This document shows, in pieces, positions 1 to 8,146 of a DNA stretch of 57,965 nucleotides. The DNA lies in contig CAKZRW010000035.1 in NCBI GenBank assembly GCA_937148845.1, forward strand, positions 1 through 57,965, written 5' to 3'. This DNA is from an uncultured Actinomycetes bacterium (GTDB taxonomy: Bacteria; Actinomycetota; Thermoleophilia; RBG-16-64-13). Each line of letters begins with the position of its first letter. The first letter of the stretch is position 1. The notes under the pieces are model-generated. The model made no database searches. It worked only from the letters and a program-made list of their open reading frames with translations, and was not told where the DNA came from. The position numbers were made by a program, and so were the translations under genes.

Positions 1-553
1 CATAGGCGGCCCGGCTGCAGTCATCCACGGCCACATGGATGAACTCGTACCCGGTCCCCCGCTTCCTGGTCTGAGGACTGCGTCCCAGCTTGCGGTGCCC
101 TCCTCCTTCCGGGAGGCGGGCCAGCTTCTTGGTGTCGATATGCAGGAGCTCTCCCGGCCGGTCCTTCTGGTAGCGGATCACCTCGCGGGTGGTGCGATCC
201 CGATCGGAAAGCCGGGACAGACCGTGACGCCGGAGGATCCCGTAGGTGGTCGAGCGGGCCAGGCCGAGCCGCGGAGCAAGCTGAGCCGGTCCCAGACGCA
301 GACGCCGGCGCTCGCGCAGAACCTGGTCCACCGTTTCCGCGGGCAAAGACCGAGCCAAGCGGTGCGGACGAGAGGGCCGGTCCACAAGACCGGCTTCGCC
401 CTCACGGCGGTAGCGGGCAACCCACTTGTACACGGTGGCCCGAGATACACCCACCGCTTCAGCAGTCTGAGCCGGGGTCCAGCCATGCAGCAGCACCCGC
501 TCGACGAGAAGAAGCCTTCCCGTTGGGGTGAGTTTTGCTCTAGGATGGGACAT
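1..553 (-). CDS. IS481-family transposase, N-terminal part
   Basis: This is a DDE transposase that cuts and joins insertion-sequence ends. Reading from the ATG at 553, an N-terminal helix-turn-helix region has the motif TAEAVGVSRATVYKWVARYR, followed by DRPSRPHR and a second HTH-like region (LGPAQLAPRLGLARSTTYGI). The start of the integrase core then follows, with the first catalytic Asp in HIDTKKL and the second Asp segment VDDCSRAAY next to the edge. These landmarks are characteristic of IS481 transposases, which normally have about 320-350 residues, so roughly half is visible. No frameshift is seen in the visible part. Confidence 0.88.
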   Translation of the reverse strand, partial: MSHPRAKLTPTGRLLLVERVLLHGWTPAQTAEAVGVSRATVYKWVARYRREGEAGLVDRPSRPHRLARSLPAETVDQVLRERRRLRLGPAQLAPRLGLARSTTYGILRRHGLSRLSDRDRTTREVIRYQKDRPGELLHIDTKKLARLPEGGGHRKLGRSPQTRKRGTGYEFIHVAVDDCSRAAY

Positions 554-615
554 GAGTGCCTCCTTGCTCCGGTTGGAGTATCGCCACCCCCAACCGAACA
601 TGAAGGCTCTCTTTC

Positions 616-641
616 TGTCAACAATGTCAGCGGGCATTACA
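616..641 (-). repeat. Candidate terminal inverted repeat of the IS481 element
   Basis: Read inward on the minus strand from 641, the sequence begins TGTAATGCCCGCTGACA and ends in TTGTTGACA at 616. IS481 ends typically begin with TGT. It sits about 60 bp upstream of the transposase start, as expected for the left end. The partner repeat is outside the window. Confidence 0.5.
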
Positions 642-810
642 GCTAGCGCGGCGGTAGGCGGTCCCGGGTCCGGCCCCTCGCTGAATTTGACACCTCGCCG
701 ATCTGCGGTCTGGCGGTCCCGGGGGCAGAGCGCTGCCTGCCAGTCGCGCCTAGCCTCCTCGCCTGGCCTCACCGGCTATCGTCCTCCATCGCCGCACCGA
801 GTCTGCTCAC

Positions 811-1989
811 CTAGCCTCTTGCGCGGTATGAACCACGGTCAGCGGCTAGCTGCCCGCAGGCAGCTCGGATCTCTGCTCCCTTGCTGCGCCTCATCACGGC
901 TTCGATGTCCGCGCGTCTAAGGATCTCAGCAAACGTCTGGACCGTCGCCAGCGGTGAGGGTGCGAACCGAAGGGCGGCGGTCCTGGCCGAATCTGGCCGA
1001 CCCGTGCCCCCAGGGTCTCGGAGCAAAGAGCGCGGGAGCGGGTTCCACGGCAGCAGATTCACCGTGACTACCATGCCTTTGAGCAAGCGGGCCAGATTCC
1101 GAGCGTCCTCGGGACTGTCATTGATGCCTTCGAGGAGGACGTATTCGACGAGCAGCTTGCGATGGGTCAAGGCAAAGTGGTCTCTCGCTGCCGCCATGAC
1201 CGCTGCAAGCGGCTGGCAGTAACGCCCAGGAACGAGGCGTCTGCGGAGTTCGTCCGTGGCCGCATGGAGAGAAAGCGCCAGGTTCACCTGAGGTTCTGCG
1301 CGAGCCAATCGCCTGATTCCGGCTGGCAGCCCGATGGTGGAAACGGAAAGGGCGCGATGAGACAGGCCGACTCCTCGTGGATAGGTAAGCAATCGGATCG
1401 AAGCCAGAACCGCAGGCAGATTGAGAAGAGGCTCGCCCATGCCCATGTACACCACATTCGACAAGCGGTGGCCGGTTCTCGCGGCTGCCACCGCAGCGAG
1501 GCGGACCTGGTCGACGATCTCGGCAGCGGACAGGTCTCGTCGAAACCCCAAGCCTCCAGTGGCGCAGAACACGCAGCCTACCGGACAGCCCACCTGGGAG
1601 GAAACACAGACGGTGGCGCGCCTGCCGTAAGGCATGAAGACACACTCTACTTCGTGACCATCCCGTGTTCTGCACAGAAACTTCGTTGTTCCATCAGCGG
1701 CGACAGCGTGCGCGGCCGTCTCCAGAGTGTTGTGCCCCAAGTCCGCGAGAGCGGCTCGTAGCTCCGTGGGTAAGGAGGTGGCCTCGGAGAACGGAGTGTC
1801 GGGATGGCGGAGGAGATGTTCGAGCACTTGGGCGTACCGGTACGGTGGGATATCCAGAGCCTCCAGGGCGCGCACCAGGTCGGGGCGGTAAAGCTTCAGT
1901 AGCAAGCCAGGTGTCGACAGCGCGGGCGTCACTGGCTCGGACTCCCCGGCTTGTGGCCGGGCTGGCAAAGACCCTGGCAAGGCGGTCAT
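811..1989 (-). CDS. rlmN: 23S rRNA (adenine-2503-C2) methyltransferase RlmN
   Basis: This radical SAM enzyme methylates C2 of A2503 in 23S rRNA, and in several bacteria also A37 of some tRNAs. The radical SAM motif CxxxCxxC is at Cys135, Cys139 and Cys142. The two methyl-transfer cysteines expected of RlmN are present: Cys128 in CVSSQVGC and Cys378 in AACGQL near the C-terminus. The segment VNLLPWNP is also typical. The length of 392 residues is slightly long because of about 20 extra N-terminal residues. Its start overlaps the stop of the upstream SAM hydroxide adenosyltransferase gene by 4 bp, so the two are translationally coupled. Confidence 0.93.
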   Translation of the reverse strand: MTALPGSLPARPQAGESEPVTPALSTPGLLLKLYRPDLVRALEALDIPPYRYAQVLEHLLRHPDTPFSEATSLPTELRAALADLGHNTLETAAHAVAADGTTKFLCRTRDGHEVECVFMPYGRRATVCVSSQVGCPVGCVFCATGGLGFRRDLSAAEIVDQVRLAAVAAARTGHRLSNVVYMGMGEPLLNLPAVLASIRLLTYPRGVGLSHRALSVSTIGLPAGIRRLARAEPQVNLALSLHAATDELRRRLVPGRYCQPLAAVMAAARDHFALTHRKLLVEYVLLEGINDSPEDARNLARLLKGMVVTVNLLPWNPLPRSLLRDPGGTGRPDSARTAALRFAPSPLATVQTFAEILRRADIEAVMRRSKGAEIRAACGQLAADRGSYRARG

Positions 1990-2867
1990 TGGGCCGGCTC
2001 CTCGGTGACCTTTAGTCGGACGAGAGTACCCAGTCGGACGCCAAGAAGTTCTGCTGCGCTCGCTCCATTCAGGGCCAGCGCTACCTGCCCCCAGGAGTCT
2101 CGGAAGACACCAAGCTCACCAGGGCGCAAGTCGCCGTAGGTATGCACCAGACGAGCCTTCCAAGATGGAAGGCCTTCTCCAGGGAGATCTACAGTGAAAC
2201 CCAGGCTTGAGTCAGACGGGACTGGCTGGGCTGGGACACCCAGTCTCCCCTTCAAATCCTCGAAGGAGAGCGCCAGGGCCACATTGCCGAAACGGTCGAC
2301 TTCAATGACCTCGACGGCGACCTCCCGGGTAGAGACCCAATCAATTCGGCGGGGGCCGAGGCGGACGAGACTTGCGGGATCCAGGGCAGAAGCGACGTCG
2401 GCTGGTGATTTCCCCCTCGCAAACAAGGCCGCCGCTGGAGCAAACACGTCTCTGCCGTGAAAGGTGGCAGAAAAAGACCCAGCCGGGGCTCCAGCGAGCG
2501 CGCGGACCCGGTGGTGATCAAGACCCCAGGCTTCGCGGAGACCCCCCAGACAGTCGGCCGCCTCCACTAGGAGCCCGTTGTCGGGCCCCACCAAGATGTC
2601 ACCGCGAGCTGCCACCAGGGCCAGGGCATGCCTGGCTGTGCCGACTCCAGGGTCCACGACTGCCAAATGGACCGCCGGCGCACCCAGGGGGAGCACCCGA
2701 GAGAGGACCAGGGCCCCCGCCGACACGTCCCCCACCGGCACTTCATGAGTTATGTGCAACACGCGTGTGGCTGGGTGGATGCGAAGCATCACGGCCTCGC
2801 AGGCGGCGACGTAACCACCGCCCAGACCGAAGTCGCTAAGGAATGTCACAAGGTGGGGGACTCTCAT
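1986..2867 (-). CDS. SAM hydroxide adenosyltransferase (DUF62 / SAM hydrolase family)
   Basis: Members of this family hydrolyse S-adenosylmethionine to adenosine and methionine with an activated water. They are related to the fluorinase and chlorinase. The 293-residue protein has the family's N-terminal SDFG motif (Asp12), the central AVVDPGVG segment and VGPDNG, all in the expected order. No fluorinase-type insertion was recognised, so the hydrolase role is more likely than a halogenase. It overlaps rlmN by 4 bp, so two SAM-using genes form one unit. The region just upstream is a degenerate tandem repeat whose last unit contains the start codon. The physiological role of the family remains poorly defined. 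Confidence 0.85.
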   Translation of the reverse strand: MRVPHLVTFLSDFGLGGGYVAACEAVMLRIHPATRVLHITHEVPVGDVSAGALVLSRVLPLGAPAVHLAVVDPGVGTARHALALVAARGDILVGPDNGLLVEAADCLGGLREAWGLDHHRVRALAGAPAGSFSATFHGRDVFAPAAALFARGKSPADVASALDPASLVRLGPRRIDWVSTREVAVEVIEVDRFGNVALALSFEDLKGRLGVPAQPVPSDSSLGFTVDLPGEGLPSWKARLVHTYGDLRPGELGVFRDSWGQVALALNGASAAELLGVRLGTLVRLKVTEEPAQ

Positions 2868-2928
2868 AGACTCAAACTCTCATCGCCCGGACTCTCGCAC
2901 CCAGACTTTCACACACCTAGGCTCTCAC
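2859..2928 (-). repeat. Degenerate ~15-bp tandem repeat at the start of the SAM hydroxide adenosyltransferase gene
   Basis: On the minus strand about five imperfect units follow one another: GAGAGCCTAGGTGTGT, GAAAGTCTGGGTGC, GAGAGTCCGGGCGAT, GAGAGTTTGAGTCTAT and GAGAGTCCCCC. The last unit overlaps the start codon of the gene at 2867. The preceding unit carries an out-of-frame ATG that stops after three codons. No clear Shine-Dalgarno sequence is present. Function is unknown. Confidence 0.5.
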
Positions 2929-2948
2929 GGACGTCGGGACTTGTAGCC

Positions 2949-5225
2949 TCAGGTCCTTCGCTCGACCGGGCCGAGGCCGGCCAAACCTCGACTGTGAAAG
3001 CTCTGGACCGCATCCGGCTGACCCTCTATATGCAATTCTAGACTCAGTGAGGTCAGTTCGGGCAAAGAGATTCCAGGAAGTGGTACAGACAACTCGACCA
3101 CCTCATCGCAGGCGAGGAGAACGCCAGCGGCCTCATGGCCCAGCGGGATCAAGATATCAACGGAGACCCCACCTTTCCCTAAGCGTGCAAGAACACGGGC
3201 TGACAGCTTGTCTAGGAGCGAGCAGAGCAAGCGCATATCGGTGGGCACGAGGAGCAGTTGGAGTGCATGTTCGTCGAGCGCGAAGCGGATCTCCTCCACC
3301 AGTCGCGGGTCCCCCCGCCCCATGGTCGACGACGTGTCCTCGGCTAGAAGACCCGCTAGCTCCCAGCCTTCGTCAGGACTCAGTCTGCCGTCGATGACAG
3401 CACGTACGGGACCGCGCGGGGCCACTGGCTGTAGCAGGTCTTCTTGCTCAAGGATGGGAAAGAACAGCCGATTCGGTGGTTTTTCGTTTAGACTGCGGTA
3501 GGCCTCCAGGAGATGTTGGCGAAAGGTGTGGTCCCAGACGTAATCCAGCTCGGTGTGATGATGGCGACTGAACCACCAGAACCAGTCGCTTCCCTCGGCG
3601 ACCAGGATGTGATGCCAGGCAGTGCCGAGTGCATTGTCGTTTTCGGCGTGGACCCCACTCTCCTGAGGCGTCATCAGCCCCGACCTTTCGCGGCGGCGGG
3701 CTACCATGTCGCGGGCGTCGTGGAGCAGGTCCCAAGCGAGGTTGTGGGCGGGGTCACCGATCCAGGTGCGGAGATCGGCGCCGATCCAAGAACCAGTGTG
3801 CAGCCAGGGCAGGACGCGCGTCGGGGGCCGCTCTTGCAGGTGTTCACTTACCGTTACGCAGCGCAGACTGGGATCGCTACTTAGCGCTTCGTATAGAAAA
3901 CGCAGGAAGTCCTGGCCGTTACGTTGGTAGTGGTCCCAGGGGTTCTCGCCGTCCAGAGCGATGGTGACCAGGCGCGCTTGCTCTTGCTTAGCTATCGTTT
4001 TCAGTCTCTGCAGCAAGTCCTGGGCTGCCTCTCGGGGATCCCACGCCTGGTAGGTGAAGCCGATAAGGTCCGACAAGGTGTGATCCCTGAAAACGATACA
4101 CAGTTCTCCTTCCTCACGGGGCAACCGGTAGGCATCGTAGAGTGTAGGCGCAGCTGGAGCGCGGGGCCCGGACGCCGCTGTCGGGTCGAGTGTCGGAACG
4201 GCGGCCACAGGGGGCTGCGTTGCCTCGAGCGAGTGCACGACCCGGGGATCAAAGGGCAAGGCAGCGCGACCGAAGAGGCCCTCGTGGCGCGGGTGGGAAG
4301 TCCCGGACAGCGAACGAGCGAGCACCAACTCGTCGGCTATGGTCCAATTGATGCCCGCCCGGATCAGGAGCGGCAAGACCTCCTCTCCTATCGCCTGCTC
4401 GGGACACCATATCCCCCGGGGTGGGCGCCCGAAGGTGGCAATGTGCTTGGCGATACCGAGGTCGATCTGCTCGCGCGCGTCCTCAGGGTGGGCAAACCGA
4501 CGGCTGGGAAGTACGGTTTCGGCGGTCGCTATGCGAGCAGAATCGGTGTTCAGGAGAAGCGGCAGGATGGGATGAAAATAGGGAGAGGTGGAGATCTCAA
4601 CCTGCCCCCGTCCTTCGGCCTCCCGATACAGGGAAAGCACCTGGCTCAGCCTGCGGACCTGGATTTCGGCCAGCAGTTGCTTGTCAGCTTCGGCAAAGCC
4701 ATGGCCTCTGGCCACAAGTTCGGAGAGGGGCTCGCTTTCGAGGGCTGACGGGGGGAACCAAGCCAGGTTGAACCAGATCTGCAGATCACGGATATCCTGC
4801 GTGGTGAAGGCCAGGCTGCAATTGTCCCAACCCAAGGAGGCGTTCGCGTCCCGCTTGTGAGCAAGCTCTAGGTAACGGGGGTGGATCGCGGCTCGGGGGT
4901 GCGAAGAGCCTTCGCACATCCGCTCGACAATGAAGGCCCGCTCTGTCGGACTCAGGTGCTCGGCCGGCTTGAGCGTCAAGTCCCAATAGGTGTCAGCAAA
5001 ACGCCCTGAAGCGTAGCTTTCCAACTGTTCCACGAGGGACGGCACCAGATTGAAAGTCTGGTGCAGGTGGGGATAGTCCCCGAGTATCTCCACCATGGGT
5101 CCGTATCCCTTGAGGGCATGCAAGCGGGCCCACGGCATCTGGAAAGGACCGCCGGGGGTGGTGCGGTAGTAAGGCTGGTGCATATGCCACACAAAGGCTA
5201 TGTTCAAAGGTTCTCGATCAGGCAT
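2949..5225 (-). CDS. Glycoside hydrolase family 57 protein (alpha-amylase / glucanotransferase type), large
   Basis: GH57 enzymes act on alpha-1,4/1,6-glucans by retaining hydrolysis or transfer. The first family motif is at residues 13-20 (WHMHQPYY). The probable catalytic nucleophile is Glu276 in IWCPEQAIG, and the acid/base is Asp425 in IALDGENPW. The protein has 758 residues; beyond the catalytic core is a C-terminal region of about 150 residues with no domain I recognise. It lies 19 bp downstream of a second GH57 gene and a glycosyltransferase, so the three form a glucan operon. Exact activity (amylase, amylopullulanase or 4-alpha-glucanotransferase) cannot be told from sequence. Confidence 0.85.
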   Translation of the reverse strand: MPDREPLNIAFVWHMHQPYYRTTPGGPFQMPWARLHALKGYGPMVEILGDYPHLHQTFNLVPSLVEQLESYASGRFADTYWDLTLKPAEHLSPTERAFIVERMCEGSSHPRAAIHPRYLELAHKRDANASLGWDNCSLAFTTQDIRDLQIWFNLAWFPPSALESEPLSELVARGHGFAEADKQLLAEIQVRRLSQVLSLYREAEGRGQVEISTSPYFHPILPLLLNTDSARIATAETVLPSRRFAHPEDAREQIDLGIAKHIATFGRPPRGIWCPEQAIGEEVLPLLIRAGINWTIADELVLARSLSGTSHPRHEGLFGRAALPFDPRVVHSLEATQPPVAAVPTLDPTAASGPRAPAAPTLYDAYRLPREEGELCIVFRDHTLSDLIGFTYQAWDPREAAQDLLQRLKTIAKQEQARLVTIALDGENPWDHYQRNGQDFLRFLYEALSSDPSLRCVTVSEHLQERPPTRVLPWLHTGSWIGADLRTWIGDPAHNLAWDLLHDARDMVARRRERSGLMTPQESGVHAENDNALGTAWHHILVAEGSDWFWWFSRHHHTELDYVWDHTFRQHLLEAYRSLNEKPPNRLFFPILEQEDLLQPVAPRGPVRAVIDGRLSPDEGWELAGLLAEDTSSTMGRGDPRLVEEIRFALDEHALQLLLVPTDMRLLCSLLDKLSARVLARLGKGGVSVDILIPLGHEAAGVLLACDEVVELSVPLPGISLPELTSLSLELHIEGQPDAVQSFHSRGLAGLGPVERRT

Positions 5226-5244
5226 CAGTCACACAAGGCGGCCG

Positions 5245-6456
5245 TCAGGCGTAAGCATCCATCGCACGGATGAAGTTGGTATAAACGCGCTGCTGTTCGG
5301 TCAGGATGCGGTCCGCACCCAGGTCCCACCACTCGCGGGGAGTGAAGTAGGCCGACACCTCTGCCTCCGATCCCCAACGGCCGGCCCATTGGATCAGGTG
5401 GAGATTGTCGGACTGGAGAAGCCACAGGGCCAGTTCGAGCAGCGAACGCTCGCCGGTAAGGCGGGCCTTGTGGAAAACGGAATGCATCAAGCGGAAGATC
5501 GCCTGCTGGGAAGCGTTGCCAAGGAAAAACTCCATGCCGCCTGAGCCCGCCCAGGTGGTGCCAAACTCCGGCAAAGGTAGGTCAGGGAGGTGAGTGGATC
5601 CGAATTGGGTGAGGGCTTCGCTGGGAGTGAGGCACCGTACGCCACGTCGTGTCAGGTGCTCGGGCAGGGCCCGCATGAACTCGAAGATCCCGGAGTCCGC
5701 TCTGTGGTGCTCTCCGAAAGTCTCGAAATCCCAGCCGAGGAACACGAAATCACCCCAGGTCTGGCGCAGATGGATGGCGTAGGTGTCAGCTTTGAGCGGA
5801 TATCCCTCCCAGGTGACGTCGCTGAACCGGTAGCCCACGTCGTCGGACAGCTGATGGTGGCGGCAGAAGAGGGCAAGCGGGCGCTCGCCGTGTCGGTAAA
5901 GGTGGGTCGGTTCGCGCCACTCCATCACCCACGGTCTTCCGTCCAGCATGGCAGCGCGGTACCCGCACTGGGTGAGCGCGTAATACACCTCGTTATTCAT
6001 CACCATCTCGGTGGTGTCGGTCACCGAGATCTCCTTCTCGAAGAACTCCTCGGCGTAGGCCTTACCCCGTAGTATCTCGCGCTGAAAGAGTCTGATGTCG
6101 AGGGCGAAGAGAAAGCTGTGGTAAGGGTCCACCCCCACCAGCTCACAGTTGGGATGGGCGACCAAACGGCGGAAACGCTCAGCGAGCCTGCGGTCCCAGC
6201 GTCGAAGTTGCCACAAGAAGCTGTAGGAGAAACCCAAACCCAGCTTGAATCCTGCCTCCAGCATGTCGAGGAACATGTCTACAGCCGGGTAGTAGCACCA
6301 CTGGGCCACTTTGTGGAAATAGCGCCGGTTCATCGCATCGTCGAACAAGTAGGCGGCCATTTCTCGAGGTTTGGCCCCAAGGGGTATCACCCGGGCGGGC
6401 AAGAGAATGCGCCGGGGCTGATGAACAACGCAATAGATGACCAAGTTCTCAGCCAT
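5245..6456 (-). CDS. Glycoside hydrolase family 57 protein, small
   Basis: This is a second, divergent GH57 protein of 403 residues. It begins at the family's first motif in shortened form (VHQPRR, His12). The likely nucleophile is Glu150 in TDTTEMVMNN, and the likely acid/base is Asp243 in GWDFETFGEHH. This motif set is typical of the short GH57 alpha-amylase-like proteins often encoded beside a glycogen-synthase-like glycosyltransferase. That is the case here: the transferase ends 12 bp upstream. A role in making or trimming storage glucan is inferred from this context. Confidence 0.85.
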   Translation of the reverse strand: MAENLVIYCVVHQPRRILLPARVIPLGAKPREMAAYLFDDAMNRRYFHKVAQWCYYPAVDMFLDMLEAGFKLGLGFSYSFLWQLRRWDRRLAERFRRLVAHPNCELVGVDPYHSFLFALDIRLFQREILRGKAYAEEFFEKEISVTDTTEMVMNNEVYYALTQCGYRAAMLDGRPWVMEWREPTHLYRHGERPLALFCRHHQLSDDVGYRFSDVTWEGYPLKADTYAIHLRQTWGDFVFLGWDFETFGEHHRADSGIFEFMRALPEHLTRRGVRCLTPSEALTQFGSTHLPDLPLPEFGTTWAGSGGMEFFLGNASQQAIFRLMHSVFHKARLTGERSLLELALWLLQSDNLHLIQWAGRWGSEAEVSAYFTPREWWDLGADRILTEQQRVYTNFIRAMDAYA

Positions 6457-6468
6457 AGCTCGTCTCCA

Positions 6469-8013
6469 TCACTCCGGGGAGAGGTTTTTCTGCCGTTTGT
6501 TCTCCTCGCCCAGACCCCTAGGTTTTACAGCTAGGCGGCGGGGCACGGAGCGCCCTCCGTACGGTAGGGCGGTCGCATCAGTACGCTGCCCCTGCTCGGA
6601 GTCATGCCTCTCCCGGGCCTCGTCTCGCGAGACAGACTTGGCGCCCGCTCTGGAATCCGTACCGGCTCGACTCGGGGCAAGGTCGGCGAGGTCGTCGGCG
6701 GGGGCGCCTACGGAGGAGGCGGGAGGCGAGACCATCTGGCGAAGACACACATATTCGAGCTTGTTGAGAAGAGTGCCGTTGACGACGTTCTCCCAACTGA
6801 AGCTGCGGGCGGTCTCCTGGGCTTCGGTCCGGATCCGGGCGACCAAGTCAGGATGGGAACGCAAATAGTCGAGCGCGATACAGATCTCGGTGGGGTCATC
6901 TGTGTCAAGCACCACCGAGTTCATGAAGGGCACAGCATAGTCTTCACCGGTGGAGCCTACGAAGACCACTCCCCCCGCGGCCATGACTTCCAGACCCACC
7001 AGACCGAAGGGCTCATGGCCGGAATTCGCCAACACCGCATCAGCTCCGGCGTAGAAAAGAGAGATAAGTTCGTCGCTCATGAAACTGGTCACATTGTAGA
7101 CGTCAGCACGCGGCGCTTCCGCGAAGACCTGCAACGCAGCGGCGAGGTCGGTCGGCATCTGGACGTCGACGATCTGTAGACCTTGGGCTCTGGCATTGGC
7201 GAGCACTTCTCCCCCATGGGGTTCAAGGCCTCCTCGGATCACTGCCGCCACCTTCTTCCCCCGACGCTTCTCTTCGGCAAGGGCGTCCATAGCCATGTTC
7301 CAGCGCTTATCTGGGCTGAAGCGACCGATCTTGAAGACAAGCTCTCGTCGCCCAAAGGCGGAGCGTAGGCCCGCTATTGCCTCCGCATCGGCTCGCTTGA
7401 CCCGCTCCCCGGGTATGCCATTGGGGATCACCAGGGGGTTCACAGCGCGGTCCCACATGACATGTTTCATATAGCGGGAGACAGTGGTGATCTGAGAGCA
7501 GAAATCCAGACGGCGCCAGTCGATCTTCTCGAATCCCATGACGTTGTTTGCGTTCCAGAGGATGATGGTCTTGTCGCGAAGGCCGTTGCGCCACAACAGG
7601 TCGGACAGCTGGCAAGTGACGTAGGCGGTGTGCCACTCTTCGGCCAACACGGCAGTGAGGCGACCGCTGGCCACGGCTGGTGCCACTAGCTCCGAGGTCA
7701 CAAAACCAGGCAGCTGTTCGTTCCAATCAACGATCTTGGCGTCCTCTCCGTCGTATACGCCAGTCGGGTGATGAGCCGAAAGCCATTGAGACCAGCGGTG
7801 GAGGGTGAGATTCTCCCGCGGTGACTCTCTGGCGGGAAGGTGGGGGTCGCCGACGAAGATCAAATGGGTGGGGAACCCTTGTCTGGCTAGCTCGTTGGCT
7901 AGCTCCTTCATGCGCACACCAAGACCGCCGGCCAGAGAGTACTGGTCTGGCCCTTCAAAGGAAAGCAGCACGAATTGCAGGCTCTCGGGGGATAAGCGGG
8001 GCAGCGTCACCAT
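6469..8013 (-). CDS. Glycosyltransferase, GT4/GT5-like (glycogen-synthase-like)
   Basis: A GT-B fold transferase of 514 residues. The N-terminal domain has the donor/acceptor-side glycine loop SLAGGLGVRMKELA. The C-terminal nucleotide-sugar domain has KIGRFSPDKRW and the ExFGLVxLE signature in SGHEPFGLVGLEVMAAGG. The open frame extends to 8220, but I start at 8013 because the sequence GGAGA lies 7-8 nt before that ATG and the longer start would run past the divergent trpB2 start. The last ~70 residues are low-complexity and charged. It heads a minus-strand run with the two GH57 genes, which suggests alpha-glucan synthesis and remodelling. Sugar donor and product are not determined by sequence. 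Confidence 0.8.
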   Translation of the reverse strand: MVTLPRLSPESLQFVLLSFEGPDQYSLAGGLGVRMKELANELARQGFPTHLIFVGDPHLPARESPRENLTLHRWSQWLSAHHPTGVYDGEDAKIVDWNEQLPGFVTSELVAPAVASGRLTAVLAEEWHTAYVTCQLSDLLWRNGLRDKTIILWNANNVMGFEKIDWRRLDFCSQITTVSRYMKHVMWDRAVNPLVIPNGIPGERVKRADAEAIAGLRSAFGRRELVFKIGRFSPDKRWNMAMDALAEEKRRGKKVAAVIRGGLEPHGGEVLANARAQGLQIVDVQMPTDLAAALQVFAEAPRADVYNVTSFMSDELISLFYAGADAVLANSGHEPFGLVGLEVMAAGGVVFVGSTGEDYAVPFMNSVVLDTDDPTEICIALDYLRSHPDLVARIRTEAQETARSFSWENVVNGTLLNKLEYVCLRQMVSPPASSVGAPADDLADLAPSRAGTDSRAGAKSVSRDEARERHDSEQGQRTDATALPYGGRSVPRRLAVKPRGLGEENKRQKNLSPE

Positions 8014-8146
8014 GTTCCCATCTCCACCATAGGCTCCGTCCTTCTCCGTTAACATACCCGGCTCTGGACCCTCCGATGCACGACTCTGCCATTCTGTGTT
8101 ACCTTCGATAACGGTATGCCCCCGAGAAGTGGAAAGGCGCGAAGGC

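Larger units (their letters stand above)
1..641 (-). mobile_element. IS481-family insertion sequence, truncated by the window edge
   Basis: The element holds the N-terminal part of an IS481-type transposase on the minus strand and a candidate terminal repeat at 616-641 about 60 bp before its start codon. The outer boundary is placed at 641, where the repeat ends in the TG...CA form common in this family. The other end lies beyond position 1, so the second terminal repeat and the target duplication cannot be checked. Family is well supported by the protein; the exact boundary is inference. Confidence 0.75.

Noticed and set aside
1986-2867. Possible fluorinase/chlorinase for halogenated metabolites
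   Set aside because: The protein fits the ordinary hydroxide-type family, no halogenase-type insertion was recognised, and no halometabolite genes are nearby.
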